The notes below the pieces were generated by a model that made no database searches, was not told the origin of the DNA, and was given only the letters and a program-made list of their open reading frames with translations. DNA of 64,000 bases from Acidobacteriota bacterium (GTDB taxonomy: Bacteria; Acidobacteriota; Blastocatellia; UBA7656): positions 62,001-126,000 of the forward strand of contig JBFMDH010000019.1 in assembly GCA_040754075.1 (NCBI GenBank). Reading direction: 5' to 3'. Within the stretch, counting starts at the first letter, position 1; each line of letters begins with the position of its first letter. Both the position numbers and the translations under genes were made by a program. Below are positions 45,584 through 53,891 of this stretch, in pieces.

Positions 45584-46003
45584 ATGGATGCTTCAACGAG
45601 AAGTAAAGAATTAGTTGATGCGATAGAATCCCTGCGTAAAGAACTCATACATATCAAGAACTACCTATCAATTCCAATTGGTGAATGTCCGGACTTAGAC
45701 CTTTTGGAAAATCAACGCGTCTCAGCCACAGTTGATTTTTTTGTCGATTTAACCAGAGAAGAGGCTTCGCCGGAAACCTCCGAATTGCTTGCGGAAGCCC
45801 TAAAGGCAATAGCGAAAATTGGCTATGCTTCGCCATTGGTATTACAACATTGCTTAGAAATTAGCTATCGGCAGGCAGTTTGTTTACTGTATCAATTGGA
45901 ACGCGACGGTTATGTTGAGCCGTCACATGGGTTCAGACCCCGGAAGGTCATCAACGCTGCATTTAAAAGTGAAATTCCCAAAGAACAAGCCAAACCGTTT
46001 TAA
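45584..46003 (+). CDS. stand-alone FtsK gamma-like winged-helix protein
   Basis: This 139-residue protein has an N-terminal coiled-coil segment (about 5-30), an acidic middle and, from about residue 73, a winged helix resembling the gamma domain of FtsK: LLAEALKAIAKIGYASPLVLQHCLEISYRQAVCLLYQLERDGYVEP and RPRKVIN. In FtsK this domain reads KOPS sequences and contacts XerD. No FtsK motor is attached, so it is a separate DNA-binding or adaptor protein. A strong terminator follows. Confidence in the domain is moderate, based on ISYRQAVCLLYQLE against the IGYNRAARLIDQLE pattern. Confidence 0.72.
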   Translation: MDASTRSKELVDAIESLRKELIHIKNYLSIPIGECPDLDLLENQRVSATVDFFVDLTREEASPETSELLAEALKAIAKIGYASPLVLQHCLEISYRQAVCLLYQLERDGYVEPSHGFRPRKVINAAFKSEIPKEQAKPF

Positions 46004-46038
46004 ATCTCAATCTGCGTTGATAGATATGGATTATTGCC

Positions 46039-46090
46039 ATCAAGCAAAAAGCGGCTGACAAGACATCTTGTCAGCCGCTTTTTGCTTGAT
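46039..46090. terminator. perfect 25-bp inverted repeat, bidirectional terminator
   Basis: The arms at 46039-46063 and 46066-46090 are perfect 25-base complements with only two bases (CA) between them; AAAAAGCGGC and its complement flank the middle. It ends the FtsK-gamma-like gene and the minus-strand tRNA-Phe, whose 3' end touches it at 46090. Its perfect match makes it stronger than other terminators in the window. Confidence 0.9.
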
Positions 46091-46162
46091 GGCCAGGGAC
46101 GGAATCGAACCGCCGACACCGTGATTTTCAGTCACGTGCTCTACCAACTGAGCTACCTGGCC
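46090..46162 (-). tRNA. tRNA-Phe (anticodon GAA)
   Basis: The minus strand reads GGCCAGGTAGCTCAGTTGG at the 5' end, an anticodon loop CTGAAAA giving GAA, and GGTTCGATTCC in the T arm, with acceptor pairs GGCCAGG and CCTGGCC and an A discriminator. The genome does not encode CCA. A consensus promoter (46200-46229) and the 25-bp inverted repeat terminator frame it, so it is a single-gene unit. Confidence 0.97.
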
Positions 46163-46199
46163 AGTTTCATTTTTCAAAGACATTCAAAACGAAGTTTGG

Positions 46200-46229
46200 A
46201 TAATAAACAATTCATTTGAAGCCTGTCAA
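46200..46229 (-). promoter_or_regulatory. promoter of tRNA-Phe
   Basis: On the minus strand TTGACA (46224-46229) and TATTAT (46200-46205) are separated by 18 bases, a near-consensus promoter about 40 bases upstream of the tRNA. It sits immediately downstream of the stop codon of the small membrane-protein gene. Confidence 0.75.
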
Positions 46230-46230
46230 A

Positions 46231-46443
46231 TTACTCTTCATCATTCTTAGGTCTTTTTCCACGAACGTAATAGAAATAAAAACCTATCCAGCCCACAAAG
46301 GCGACGGTGCACAGAATGCCAACCCATAAAGATAAGAGTGATTTTGCAGTGAAATACTTATAAAAATTGAAGCCGGCTAGTATGGCAATCAATAGCGAAT
46401 AATAAAAAAATATTCTTAATCCATGTTTTCTTTGTTGGTTCAT
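46231..46443 (-). CDS. small two-helix membrane protein
   Basis: This 70-residue protein has two hydrophobic helices (about 11-29 and 34-58), a basic N-terminus and a tail RGKRPKNDEE. No family is recognised. It is flanked by the tRNA-Phe promoter downstream. Confidence 0.65.
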   Translation of the reverse strand: MNQQRKHGLRIFFYYSLLIAILAGFNFYKYFTAKSLLSLWVGILCTVAFVGWIGFYFYYVRGKRPKNDEE

Positions 46444-46565
46444 CTATTCAATCGTTTGCCTGGCTGGTATGATGATTGCTCATTGATCCCCAAATACCGA
46501 GAGTTAACATTCAACTAATTGTTATCACATCCCAAACATTATTTCAAAAGGAGCCGATTCGCTAA

Positions 46566-47420
46566 ATGTCTATCTGGTATGCCATTTTACTTGGGTTAAT
46601 TCAAGGATTAACCGAATTCCTCCCGATCAGTAGCACCGCACATTTAACCATAGCCGGCAAACTATTAGGTCAAATCAGTCAGGAACGCCCTGATGAGTGG
46701 ACTGCTTTTATTGCCGTCATTCAACTCGGGACGCTTTTTTCTGTATTGTTTTATTTTTGGCAGGACATTTTACAAATCACTATCGGCTTTCTAAAAACCA
46801 ATCTTTCCCTATTCACTAAAAAACCGGTGAGTGAAAGCGAAAAATATAACTCAAAATTAGGTTGGTTTGTAATTGTCGGAACGATACCGGCGGCAATCGT
46901 TGGGTTAATTTTCAGACATCAAATTGAGGGGGTTTTTACCAAAGATTTAAGAGTGATTTCCTGGGCGCTTATCTTATTGGCAATTGTTTTAACCGTTGCT
47001 GAATTGACCGCCCGTAAACAAAGAAACATGCAACAACTCAACCTTTCGGATTCATTAATTATCGGTATTTCTCAAACCTTTTCCTTAATCCCAGGGTGTT
47101 CACGCTCAGGCAGCACCATCACCGGCGGGTTATTTGCCGGACTGACACGAGAAGCTGCCGCACGTTTTTCATTTTTGCTTTCTATTCCTACCATTGCGGC
47201 AAGCGGGTTACTGGAATTGCCAAAAGCCCTTCAATCAACAAGTGGAAATACCACACCTTTAATCGTAGCTACCGGATTCGCCTTCATTTCCGGTTATGCC
47301 TCAATCGCATTTCTATTACGGTTTTTACAAAAAAACAGTACCTTCGTGTTTGTTTTTTATCGGATTATTCTGGGAATTATTCTTCTGGTTTTAATATACC
47401 GGGGGGGATTATCAATATAA
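46566..47420 (+). CDS. uppP: undecaprenyl-diphosphatase UppP (BacA)
   Basis: This 284-residue polytopic membrane protein has the two conserved motifs of UppP: LIQGLTEFLPISSTAHL at residues 11-27 and SLIPGCSRSGSTITGGLFAGL around 175-195. It dephosphorylates undecaprenyl pyrophosphate so the carrier lipid can be reused for peptidoglycan and glycan assembly, consistent with the sugar operon and wall enzymes in the window. Ribosome-binding AAAGGAG lies upstream. Confidence 0.96.
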   Translation: MSIWYAILLGLIQGLTEFLPISSTAHLTIAGKLLGQISQERPDEWTAFIAVIQLGTLFSVLFYFWQDILQITIGFLKTNLSLFTKKPVSESEKYNSKLGWFVIVGTIPAAIVGLIFRHQIEGVFTKDLRVISWALILLAIVLTVAELTARKQRNMQQLNLSDSLIIGISQTFSLIPGCSRSGSTITGGLFAGLTREAAARFSFLLSIPTIAASGLLELPKALQSTSGNTTPLIVATGFAFISGYASIAFLLRFLQKNSTFVFVFYRIILGIILLVLIYRGGLSI

Positions 47421-47447
47421 TCACGGGGAAAAATTGCTTGCTGCCAT

Positions 47448-48110
47448 TTAAAATCGCGGTTCGCTCGCCGCGTTCGTTCGGTGGATGATACCGGCTAATC
47501 GTGTGCGAACATTTTTTAGGCACTCAGGACAGATATTTTTATCCAGCTTATCTGTCAGGTGGTGATGTTGATATTTTTCCAGTCGCTGCCAATACTCTTT
47601 GTCGTTTCTGGATTTATTGCAATAGCTACAAATCGGAATTAATCCCGATAATAATTCGACCTGCCCCAATACATCCTGAAGGGTTTTACGGGCTGATTCC
47701 AACTCATTAATTAAATTCTTTTGCTCGGTAATATCCGTAAAAGTACAAATCCAAAAATCGGGGTGTCCACTTTCATTCACAATTAAACGGCAGGTTTCTT
47801 CTATCCATAAGATATTCAGGTCGCCATCAAAAATGCGGTATTCAATCGTCACATTTTCCCGATTTTGGGTTGCAAAATTTTTAACCTTCCGAACTCGTTC
47901 ACGATCTCCCTCATGAATGTGGTTTAGGTAATCGTCTTCATTCACGAAATTATTTATTGAATGACCAAAAAATTTGTCCCTACTGACAAATACAGGGGTT
48001 ATCAGGAAGCAGGATTGAGAAACCAGTATTGTAACTTTCACATGACTGTTGAGGGTATCAATGACCGCTCGAAAGTATTGGCGTTCCGGTAACTCAAATA
48101 AATCTTTCAT
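47448..48110 (-). CDS. PAS-domain protein with C-terminal Cys-rich motif
   Basis: This 220-residue protein has a PAS domain (about 35-130: RIFDGDLNILWIEETCRLIVNESG..FWICTFTDITEQ) followed by a coiled coil and a C-terminal segment with ICSYCNKSRNDKEYWQRLEKY and ICPECLK, a two-CxxC motif known at the end of some bacterial PAS proteins. It likely senses a signal and relays it through another protein; no enzyme domain is present. Confidence 0.83.
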   Translation of the reverse strand: MKDLFELPERQYFRAVIDTLNSHVKVTILVSQSCFLITPVFVSRDKFFGHSINNFVNEDDYLNHIHEGDRERVRKVKNFATQNRENVTIEYRIFDGDLNILWIEETCRLIVNESGHPDFWICTFTDITEQKNLINELESARKTLQDVLGQVELLSGLIPICSYCNKSRNDKEYWQRLEKYQHHHLTDKLDKNICPECLKNVRTRLAGIIHRTNAASEPRF

Positions 48111-48221
48111 AGAATTCTAATCGAGATGCACACCCGGTCAGGCGTATAACGAAGGATAATTTAAGGGCAGACGCGAGTTGTCACTTTGAAGATAAATAAA
48201 CCCCGGTAAAACCTCAATAGT

Positions 48222-48686
48222 TTATTCAACGCGCCAGAATTTCAAGCGTTTCCAGATTGATTGCAACCAGATGGAAAGGGTTTTATGAGGACGGGCAACG
48301 TGAATGGATTCACCGGCTCTTTCAATATTTTTCACCCGCCCAAGGATATTGGTCACGACAATAGAACAATCATTTTGTGTAGATGCATCGCCCCGTGTGG
48401 TGATGGTTTTCTTTCCGGCAATTCGTTCGATTTTAATGACTCGGTGGATAACCGCTGTTTCAAACCGACTTTCAAATAAGACGATATCCCCTTGATTGAC
48501 TTTCCCGTCGGAAATCGCTTCGATGGTAACCAGGTCTCCGTCCTGTATAGTCGGACGCATGCTGCCGCCACTCATAAATATCTGCATGGAATTATTTTTA
48601 GCAAGCATTTGCCGTGAGCGTTCTAAAAAATCCGGCGATTCAAGGTGAATTCCGCGCTCTGCCTTAATACCATCATAGGCTCGCAT
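48222..48686 (-). CDS. S24/S26-like peptidase domain protein (His-type signal peptidase)
   Basis: This 154-residue protein has the fold signature of the LexA/signal peptidase clan: SGGSMRPTIQDGDLVTIE (probable Ser nucleophile) and GDIVLFESRFETAVIHRVIKIE, with His where bacterial signal peptidases usually use Lys, as in the archaeal/eukaryotic type and SipW. No membrane helix is visible, in contrast to typical signal peptidases. It could be a soluble self-cleaving or regulatory enzyme or a truncated signal peptidase. The ATG at 48686 with GGGAG upstream was chosen over TTG at 48710. Confidence 0.78.
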   Translation of the reverse strand: MRAYDGIKAERGIHLESPDFLERSRQMLAKNNSMQIFMSGGSMRPTIQDGDLVTIEAISDGKVNQGDIVLFESRFETAVIHRVIKIERIAGKKTITTRGDASTQNDCSIVVTNILGRVKNIERAGESIHVARPHKTLSIWLQSIWKRLKFWRVE

Positions 48687-48827
48687 AACTACTGCTCCCT
48701 CAAGTATCAAACTTTGAGTTGATTGTTCAGAGTTGGAAAGACTCTGATTGAAACATCAAATCACGTTAGGGAAATAATAACGCAACCCTGATAGAGGGGA
48801 AAAGTCGGAAATAAAAATTGTCGAAGT

Positions 48828-49466
48828 TTACGGTCGCAATTCTTTGATTTTAATATTCCTGAATCTCGCTTTGCTTTTCTCCCCCCAGGCTCCCGCTCCG
48901 CCATGAACTTGCAGTCCGATATAGCCTTCGTGAGGAAAACGCGGTTTTGAGTCAGTAAAATCAAGGGTTTTTACATCATTCAACCAAGCCGTTAGATGAG
49001 CGGGTTGACCTTCAATCCTTGCGCGTAAGCTATTCCACCCATCTTTTTTATAGGCTTTTTGCCAATCCGCATATTGATTGAGGAATCCACCTTCTGCCGG
49101 TGCATACAGGCTTCCGACGAACCCACCGTCGCGATAATCAATGGTAATTTGGTAGCCCATTCCATCGTCCCGGGTTCTTAAAAAAAGCCCTGTGTCAACC
49201 GGAAAATCGGCTTGAAATTCGAGAGTGATTTCAAAATCCGAATATTTTTTTTCGGTCCCCAATAAGCCCCCGGTGTGGTCTTTATCCTGGTCTGCGACCA
49301 GCGCCCCTTTTTCAACAACCCAGATGCCGCCACGTCCACCATGAACTGCTTTCAATTGCCAGCCTTTCAGGGTTTTTCCATCGAATAACTTTTCCCAGTT
49401 GGCAGCTAAAACCAAACATTGAAATAAACCCGTTAATGTAATCAGCATAAAAATGCGTTGTTTCAT
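48828..49466 (-). CDS. exported DUF1080 (3-keto-disaccharide hydrolase-like) protein
   Basis: This 212-residue protein has a signal peptide and a single concanavalin-like domain of the DUF1080/3-keto-disaccharide hydrolase family: NWEKLFDGKTLKGWQ, WVVEKGALVADQDKDHTGGLLGTEKKYSDFEITLEF, and GYIGLQVHGG. Members often act on keto-sugars in the periplasm, but most are uncharacterised. The ATG at 49466 has GAGG six bases upstream. It precedes a small lipoprotein gene on the same strand. Confidence 0.88.
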   Translation of the reverse strand: MKQRIFMLITLTGLFQCLVLAANWEKLFDGKTLKGWQLKAVHGGRGGIWVVEKGALVADQDKDHTGGLLGTEKKYSDFEITLEFQADFPVDTGLFLRTRDDGMGYQITIDYRDGGFVGSLYAPAEGGFLNQYADWQKAYKKDGWNSLRARIEGQPAHLTAWLNDVKTLDFTDSKPRFPHEGYIGLQVHGGAGAWGEKSKARFRNIKIKELRP

Positions 49467-49491
49467 TTTGCGCCTCACAATTTTTTTATTG

Positions 49492-50055
49492 TTATTCTTT
49501 AATGCGACGGAAAACCGCGATTTTGCTTTTATCCGACTCCAATTTCAACTCACTGCCGTCAGTCGATAATTTGAACTTAAATCTTTTTTCGACCGGGGTT
49601 GTTTGAATCTGCTGTTGCGACATCACGATTTTCAGTATCAGGGTGTCTCCTGAAATTGAATAGTAACCACTATCCGTATGATCCATTTTGCCATTCTTTT
49701 TTGATGAACGGGTATAAGTTGCAGGCGGTTTGAAAACGATTTCCGTCTGGTTATCCGGTTTAATCAAATCGATGATGCCATCATGTTGGACTTCAGTTGT
49801 GGCATATGTCCCATTAAGTAAAGCCTCCGGGGCGGTTCCTGGGACACCAGCCGCCTGAACTTTGTTTGCATCTACCGGCTGAGGATTCTCTTGAGAATTT
49901 GAAGGTGAATCACCCTTTGCTCCTCCACCTTGTGAAGTTGAATCTACTTGCGGTGAATTTTTATTTGAGGAAGTCCCATTTTCAGGGTTTTGCGCACAAC
50001 TTGCGAATCCCAAACCAATAAACAATAGACCAAAAAGGATTGCCGTATTTTTCAT
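49492..50055 (-). CDS. predicted lipoprotein
   Basis: This 187-residue protein has a lipoprotein leader with lipobox GFASC, a low-complexity Ser/Asn/Gln-rich linker (about 25-75) and a C-terminal beta-rich domain (TYTRSSKKNGKMDHTDSGYYSISGDTLILKI, FKLSTDGSELKLES). This pattern resembles small lipocalin-like repair or binding proteins, but no family is claimed. The ATG at 50055 was chosen as the lipoprotein start. Confidence 0.68.
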   Translation of the reverse strand: MKNTAILFGLLFIGLGFASCAQNPENGTSSNKNSPQVDSTSQGGGAKGDSPSNSQENPQPVDANKVQAAGVPGTAPEALLNGTYATTEVQHDGIIDLIKPDNQTEIVFKPPATYTRSSKKNGKMDHTDSGYYSISGDTLILKIVMSQQQIQTTPVEKRFKFKLSTDGSELKLESDKSKIAVFRRIKE

Positions 50056-50142
50056 AATTATTGAACTGGTATTTTGTTTGAACGAATGAATATACACGAT
50101 GAAAATTGATTACGTCACATCGGATTTTTATCCAAACTCAAT

Positions 50143-53100
50143 TCATTTTTTTATTTTATCGCCTTGTCGAATCCGCTCCTGATTTTTAATTTGCTCGATT
50201 GCATTAATTGCTGCATCTCTTACATCTGAATTTTGATCTGTTTGAGCGACTTTTTCCAAATCCGCTATCACATCCTTGTTACCCACAACCCCCAAACCTA
50301 TAGACGCAATTTGCCGGATGTCTTCATATTGATCGCGAAGCGCCGTCAATAATGAAGGAATAACCCGTCGATCATTTATTTTCGATAAGGCGGAAATCGT
50401 TTTTTTCCTGAGCGAGACGGAATTGTTTTGCGATAAAGGCAATAAAGCATCGACGGCTCTTGGGTCACCGATTTTTCCCAATGCCTCGATGGCATCACCT
50501 CTTGCCGAAGTGTTATCGGTTTTTACAATCTCAATCAGTGAATTGACCGCCCCCTTTGACCCGATTTCTCCGAGCGCGTTTGCCGCAAGCGAACGCGTTG
50601 AGGTATTAAAGTCTTTGAGCAAGCCGACCAATTGATTAACTGCAACTTCTCCCAATCGTCCCAACGAATCGGCAGCCTGACTACGTAAAGGCGAATTGTC
50701 ACCTTTCAATAATTCAATTAAAGGTAAAACCGCTTTTTCACTTTCGGTGCTGCCGAGTGATCGCACGGCAGCTAAACGAACGTTCGGGTTTGAATCGTTT
50801 ATCAATAAAATCAGCTTTTCGACAGCACCCGGCGTTTTTATTCCACCGAGAGCTTCGGCGGCGGCTTCTCGAATCAAAGCGGTTGGCGAATTCGCCATCT
50901 CTAAAATTGAATTCGCTGCCTTTTGCCCTAACATTCCGAGCGCCATTGCGGCTTGTTGTCGAATCGTTGGATTTTGATCGCGCAATAAAAGTGAGAGCGG
51001 CTTAATCGCTTTTTCATCGGCGATAATTCCAAGCGTATTGATTACGGCAATTTTAGATTCCGATGAAGTATCGCGATCAATCAACAGACCAATCAAGGGT
51101 TCGACCGAAGGCTTTCCGATTCTCGCAAGCATTCGAGCAGCCCGAACTCTTTCGCTTTCCTTTGGCGACCATAAAATATTAATTAATGCGGGAACTGCTT
51201 TAGCGCCCAGTGCGGTCAACCCTTCAGCGGCAAAATATCGCACCAGAGTATCTTTATCTTTTAAGGCTTCGGCGAGGGGTTCGACCAATGCACTGGTGCC
51301 GCCGCCTTCAACCGATACTCTGGCTAAGACCTGTGCGGCTCTTGACCGGGTTCGCCAATCCGGGCTGCTTAGCGAATCAATCAGCACCTGAGTTGCTTTG
51401 GGGTCTTGCATGCGCGCCAACGATTCAGCCGCAGCTAGATTGATTCTCGCATCTTTGTCATTAAGTAAACCGGTTAACTTGTTTAAAGCCCTTGCATCTT
51501 TCAAATGGCCGAGGGCAGTAATCGCCTGTAGGCGAACTTCCAGATTTTGATCGTTTAGACTTCCTAATAGGGGGTCAATAGCCTGTGCATCTTTTAAAAG
51601 TCCCAAGACCTGAGCAGCTTCAGCCCGCACATGGTAATCGGCATCTTTTAAGGCATTGACGGCTATGGGCAGAGCTTTGGTATCCGCCAGTTTACCCATC
51701 GTAGTCAAAGCAGCCTGCCGGGTTTGCCAGTTTGGATTGGTTAAATCCTGACTTAATCGGTCAACCGAAATTCCAAGATTGGTTAATGCGTCGAGCGACG
51801 CTTGATGAACCCGTGGATTGGTATCATTAGCCGCAGTCAAAAGGGCATCGGTAGCCTGCGGGTCACCGATTGCTCCAAGCGCCTGAATCGCTGCAAGTCG
51901 CAACTCGATTTCTTTATCATTGGTGGCAAGGATTAATGGGTCAATCGCTCGCCGGTCTCTGGCTCTTCCTAAAATTTCTGCGGCTTTAATTTTAACCTTG
52001 ATTTCCGTTGTAGTGGTTAGGGTGTTAATCAAGGGTTCGAGCGCCTTGGGGTCACCAAATTTGATGAGGTGTTCAGCCGCAAGAATTTTGGTTTGGCTGT
52101 CACCACTCGCCAATCGTTTGGCTACGGTTTCCGGGGTTATTCCGATAGTAGCGAGCGCGCTGATTATGCTTTCGCCTAATTTACCATTGGTTTCCGTGGC
52201 ATTAAGCAGTAGATCTTCGGTTTTGTGTGGATCAAAAGTAATCAGGCTCTGATTGATGCTGGCGATAATTTTGGGGGATTTCTCTTTTTTTAATAAATTG
52301 ATTAGCGCACTTAATGCAAAGAATTTCTGATCCTCAGAGGCAACGGTTTTTGCCCACAAGCCAAGCGATTCAACGGTAACCAGTCGAATCTGCGGTGCAT
52401 CATCATTCAATAATTCCAAAAATGTTTCTTGCGTCTTCTCACTCTCAAATCTATTTAGCGATTTAGCCAGATTTAGCTTTAGTTCAATCGCGTTTTCAAA
52501 AGATTTAGTATCGCTTTCCACCGGAGATTTAGCGTACTCCAACAGTGGTTTTAAAGCATTACTGTCGGCAAATTCCAACAAGGTATGAAAGGCGGCAATC
52601 CGGGCATCAACAAATGGTGATTTCAAGACTTTGATGACAGGTTCCAAACTATCTTTATTTCCCAACCTGTAAAGCGCCGCAGCGTACTGCCAATCGGCAT
52701 CATCGTCACTTGCCTTTTCCCTGATAAATGCAATAGAGGATTTATCCCCCAACCGGCTGAGAGCGATTGCTGCCTTTAATTGAACATCAGGCTCTTCGTC
52801 CTTCAATAAATTTCGCAGTTCTTCGACAGACTGAGAGGCATTTAAATGACCTAATGCCTGAGCTGCCATTTTTCGCACTTGTGGCTCGTTATCTTTAAGT
52901 AATTGAATTAATGTTGGCACGGCTTCTACATCTTTCAGGATTCCGAGCGACTGAGCAGCTTTTGCCCGCAAATACCAGTCCTCAGATTGCAGAAGCGGTT
53001 CTATTTTTTTGGCTAAGGTTGAATCTTGTTTTAGAATGAGTCCCTCAATGGCTTCCATTTTTACGAACCAATGCGCATCTTCCACTAATTGAACGAGTAA

Positions 53101-53352
53101 ATCAGCAATGGATTTATCGGAATAGGTTCCAAGCGCCCGGGTAGCGATGCCTCGAACATACCAATCATTATCAGTCAAAAATGGTTTGATTTTCTCAACC
53201 GACGAACCGGTATTCTCAGCTAAAACCGACTCGAACTGTTTGACTTTTTTAAGGGATGGAGGTTGATTCTCATTTTGCGACCATAAGTTTATTGGAAAAC
53301 CCAAAAATAAAATAAAAATAAATAATTTGATTGGGATTGACTTTTGATTCAT
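50143..53352 (-). CDS. exported HEAT-repeat protein, about 30 repeats
   Basis: This 1069-residue protein has a signal peptide (about 1-26) and then near-continuous HEAT/PBS-lyase-type repeats of about 31 residues (for example DPRAVDALL, NDNEPQVRKMAAQALGHL, DYHVRAEAAQVLGLLKD). Such solenoids are protein-interaction scaffolds. The ATG at 53352 removes a longer upstream stretch that would run into the terminator at 53454-53487. A short spacer and lipoprotein gene follow it on the same strand. The repeats are conserved strongly enough that the solenoid may be recently expanded. Confidence 0.9.
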   Translation of the reverse strand: MNQKSIPIKLFIFILFLGFPINLWSQNENQPPSLKKVKQFESVLAENTGSSVEKIKPFLTDNDWYVRGIATRALGTYSDKSIADLLVQLVEDAHWFVKMEAIEGLILKQDSTLAKKIEPLLQSEDWYLRAKAAQSLGILKDVEAVPTLIQLLKDNEPQVRKMAAQALGHLNASQSVEELRNLLKDEEPDVQLKAAIALSRLGDKSSIAFIREKASDDDADWQYAAALYRLGNKDSLEPVIKVLKSPFVDARIAAFHTLLEFADSNALKPLLEYAKSPVESDTKSFENAIELKLNLAKSLNRFESEKTQETFLELLNDDAPQIRLVTVESLGLWAKTVASEDQKFFALSALINLLKKEKSPKIIASINQSLITFDPHKTEDLLLNATETNGKLGESIISALATIGITPETVAKRLASGDSQTKILAAEHLIKFGDPKALEPLINTLTTTTEIKVKIKAAEILGRARDRRAIDPLILATNDKEIELRLAAIQALGAIGDPQATDALLTAANDTNPRVHQASLDALTNLGISVDRLSQDLTNPNWQTRQAALTTMGKLADTKALPIAVNALKDADYHVRAEAAQVLGLLKDAQAIDPLLGSLNDQNLEVRLQAITALGHLKDARALNKLTGLLNDKDARINLAAAESLARMQDPKATQVLIDSLSSPDWRTRSRAAQVLARVSVEGGGTSALVEPLAEALKDKDTLVRYFAAEGLTALGAKAVPALINILWSPKESERVRAARMLARIGKPSVEPLIGLLIDRDTSSESKIAVINTLGIIADEKAIKPLSLLLRDQNPTIRQQAAMALGMLGQKAANSILEMANSPTALIREAAAEALGGIKTPGAVEKLILLINDSNPNVRLAAVRSLGSTESEKAVLPLIELLKGDNSPLRSQAADSLGRLGEVAVNQLVGLLKDFNTSTRSLAANALGEIGSKGAVNSLIEIVKTDNTSARGDAIEALGKIGDPRAVDALLPLSQNNSVSLRKKTISALSKINDRRVIPSLLTALRDQYEDIRQIASIGLGVVGNKDVIADLEKVAQTDQNSDVRDAAINAIEQIKNQERIRQGDKIKK

Positions 53353-53446
53353 TAAATTTTGCCCTAAGAAATGTTTCAAATTGATTTTATAGCACTTATT
53401 AAATGTTTCAAAAGCAAACTGTGGACTGTATAAAATTATTACCCCG

Positions 53447-53487
53447 AAAATAAAAACGGGCTTTGAAATCCACTTCAAAGCCCGTTT
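53447..53487 (-). terminator. terminator after the small gene at 53511
   Basis: Arms 53454-53467 and 53474-53487 pair perfectly (14 bases) around a six-base loop and are followed on the minus strand by TTATTTT. It separates the 53511 gene from the HEAT gene. Confidence 0.88.
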
Positions 53488-53510
53488 ACTAACTTGCCAC
53501 TATGGGACAA

Positions 53511-53891
53511 TTACGCAGCAAGTTTTCTCTTGGAACTGCCCAACGTTTCATCAAAGATATGGAATGAAGCCATGGTTCGCTCAACAGCTTTCATTGCCTG
53601 TGCGACATTTATCTTTAAAAACCGGATCAAATGACCGACTTCGGTTGGCGTTAAATCTTCAGGAACCCGTCCTGGAATTCCCAGAGGCACCAGATAGGCG
53701 CGAAGATTCAGACTGGCACGCTTCATTTCGCTTTCCAAAGTGCGAACAAATTCTTCACGGTCTTTAAGCGCAAGCATTGATAAACCGTTGCGAATCACAT
53801 CCTTAAGTTCATTTGGGTCAAGACCAGCAAAAGTTTTCCGAACATTGCTGCTTGGAATTAAATCTTCTCTTTTTGGAATTCTTCTTCTCAT
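53511..53891 (-). CDS. small protein of unknown function with strong ribosome-binding site
   Basis: This 126-residue protein is basic at both ends, helical, with no membrane helix or recognised motif (NELKDVIRNGLSMLALKDREEFVRTLESEMKRA, LTPTEVGHLIRFLKINVAQ). GGGAGGGG upstream suggests good translation, and it has its own terminator. It is divergent from recA across a structured 380-base gap. A role cannot be assigned. Confidence 0.7.
   Translation of the reverse strand: MRRRIPKREDLIPSSNVRKTFAGLDPNELKDVIRNGLSMLALKDREEFVRTLESEMKRASLNLRAYLVPLGIPGRVPEDLTPTEVGHLIRFLKINVAQAMKAVERTMASFHIFDETLGSSKRKLAA

Noticed and set aside
46034-46219. Open frame of 61 codons spanning the tRNA-Phe region
   Set aside because: Its sequence (GRNRTADTVIFSH type) is the well-known artefact of translating across a tRNA; it covers the tRNA and the inverted repeat.
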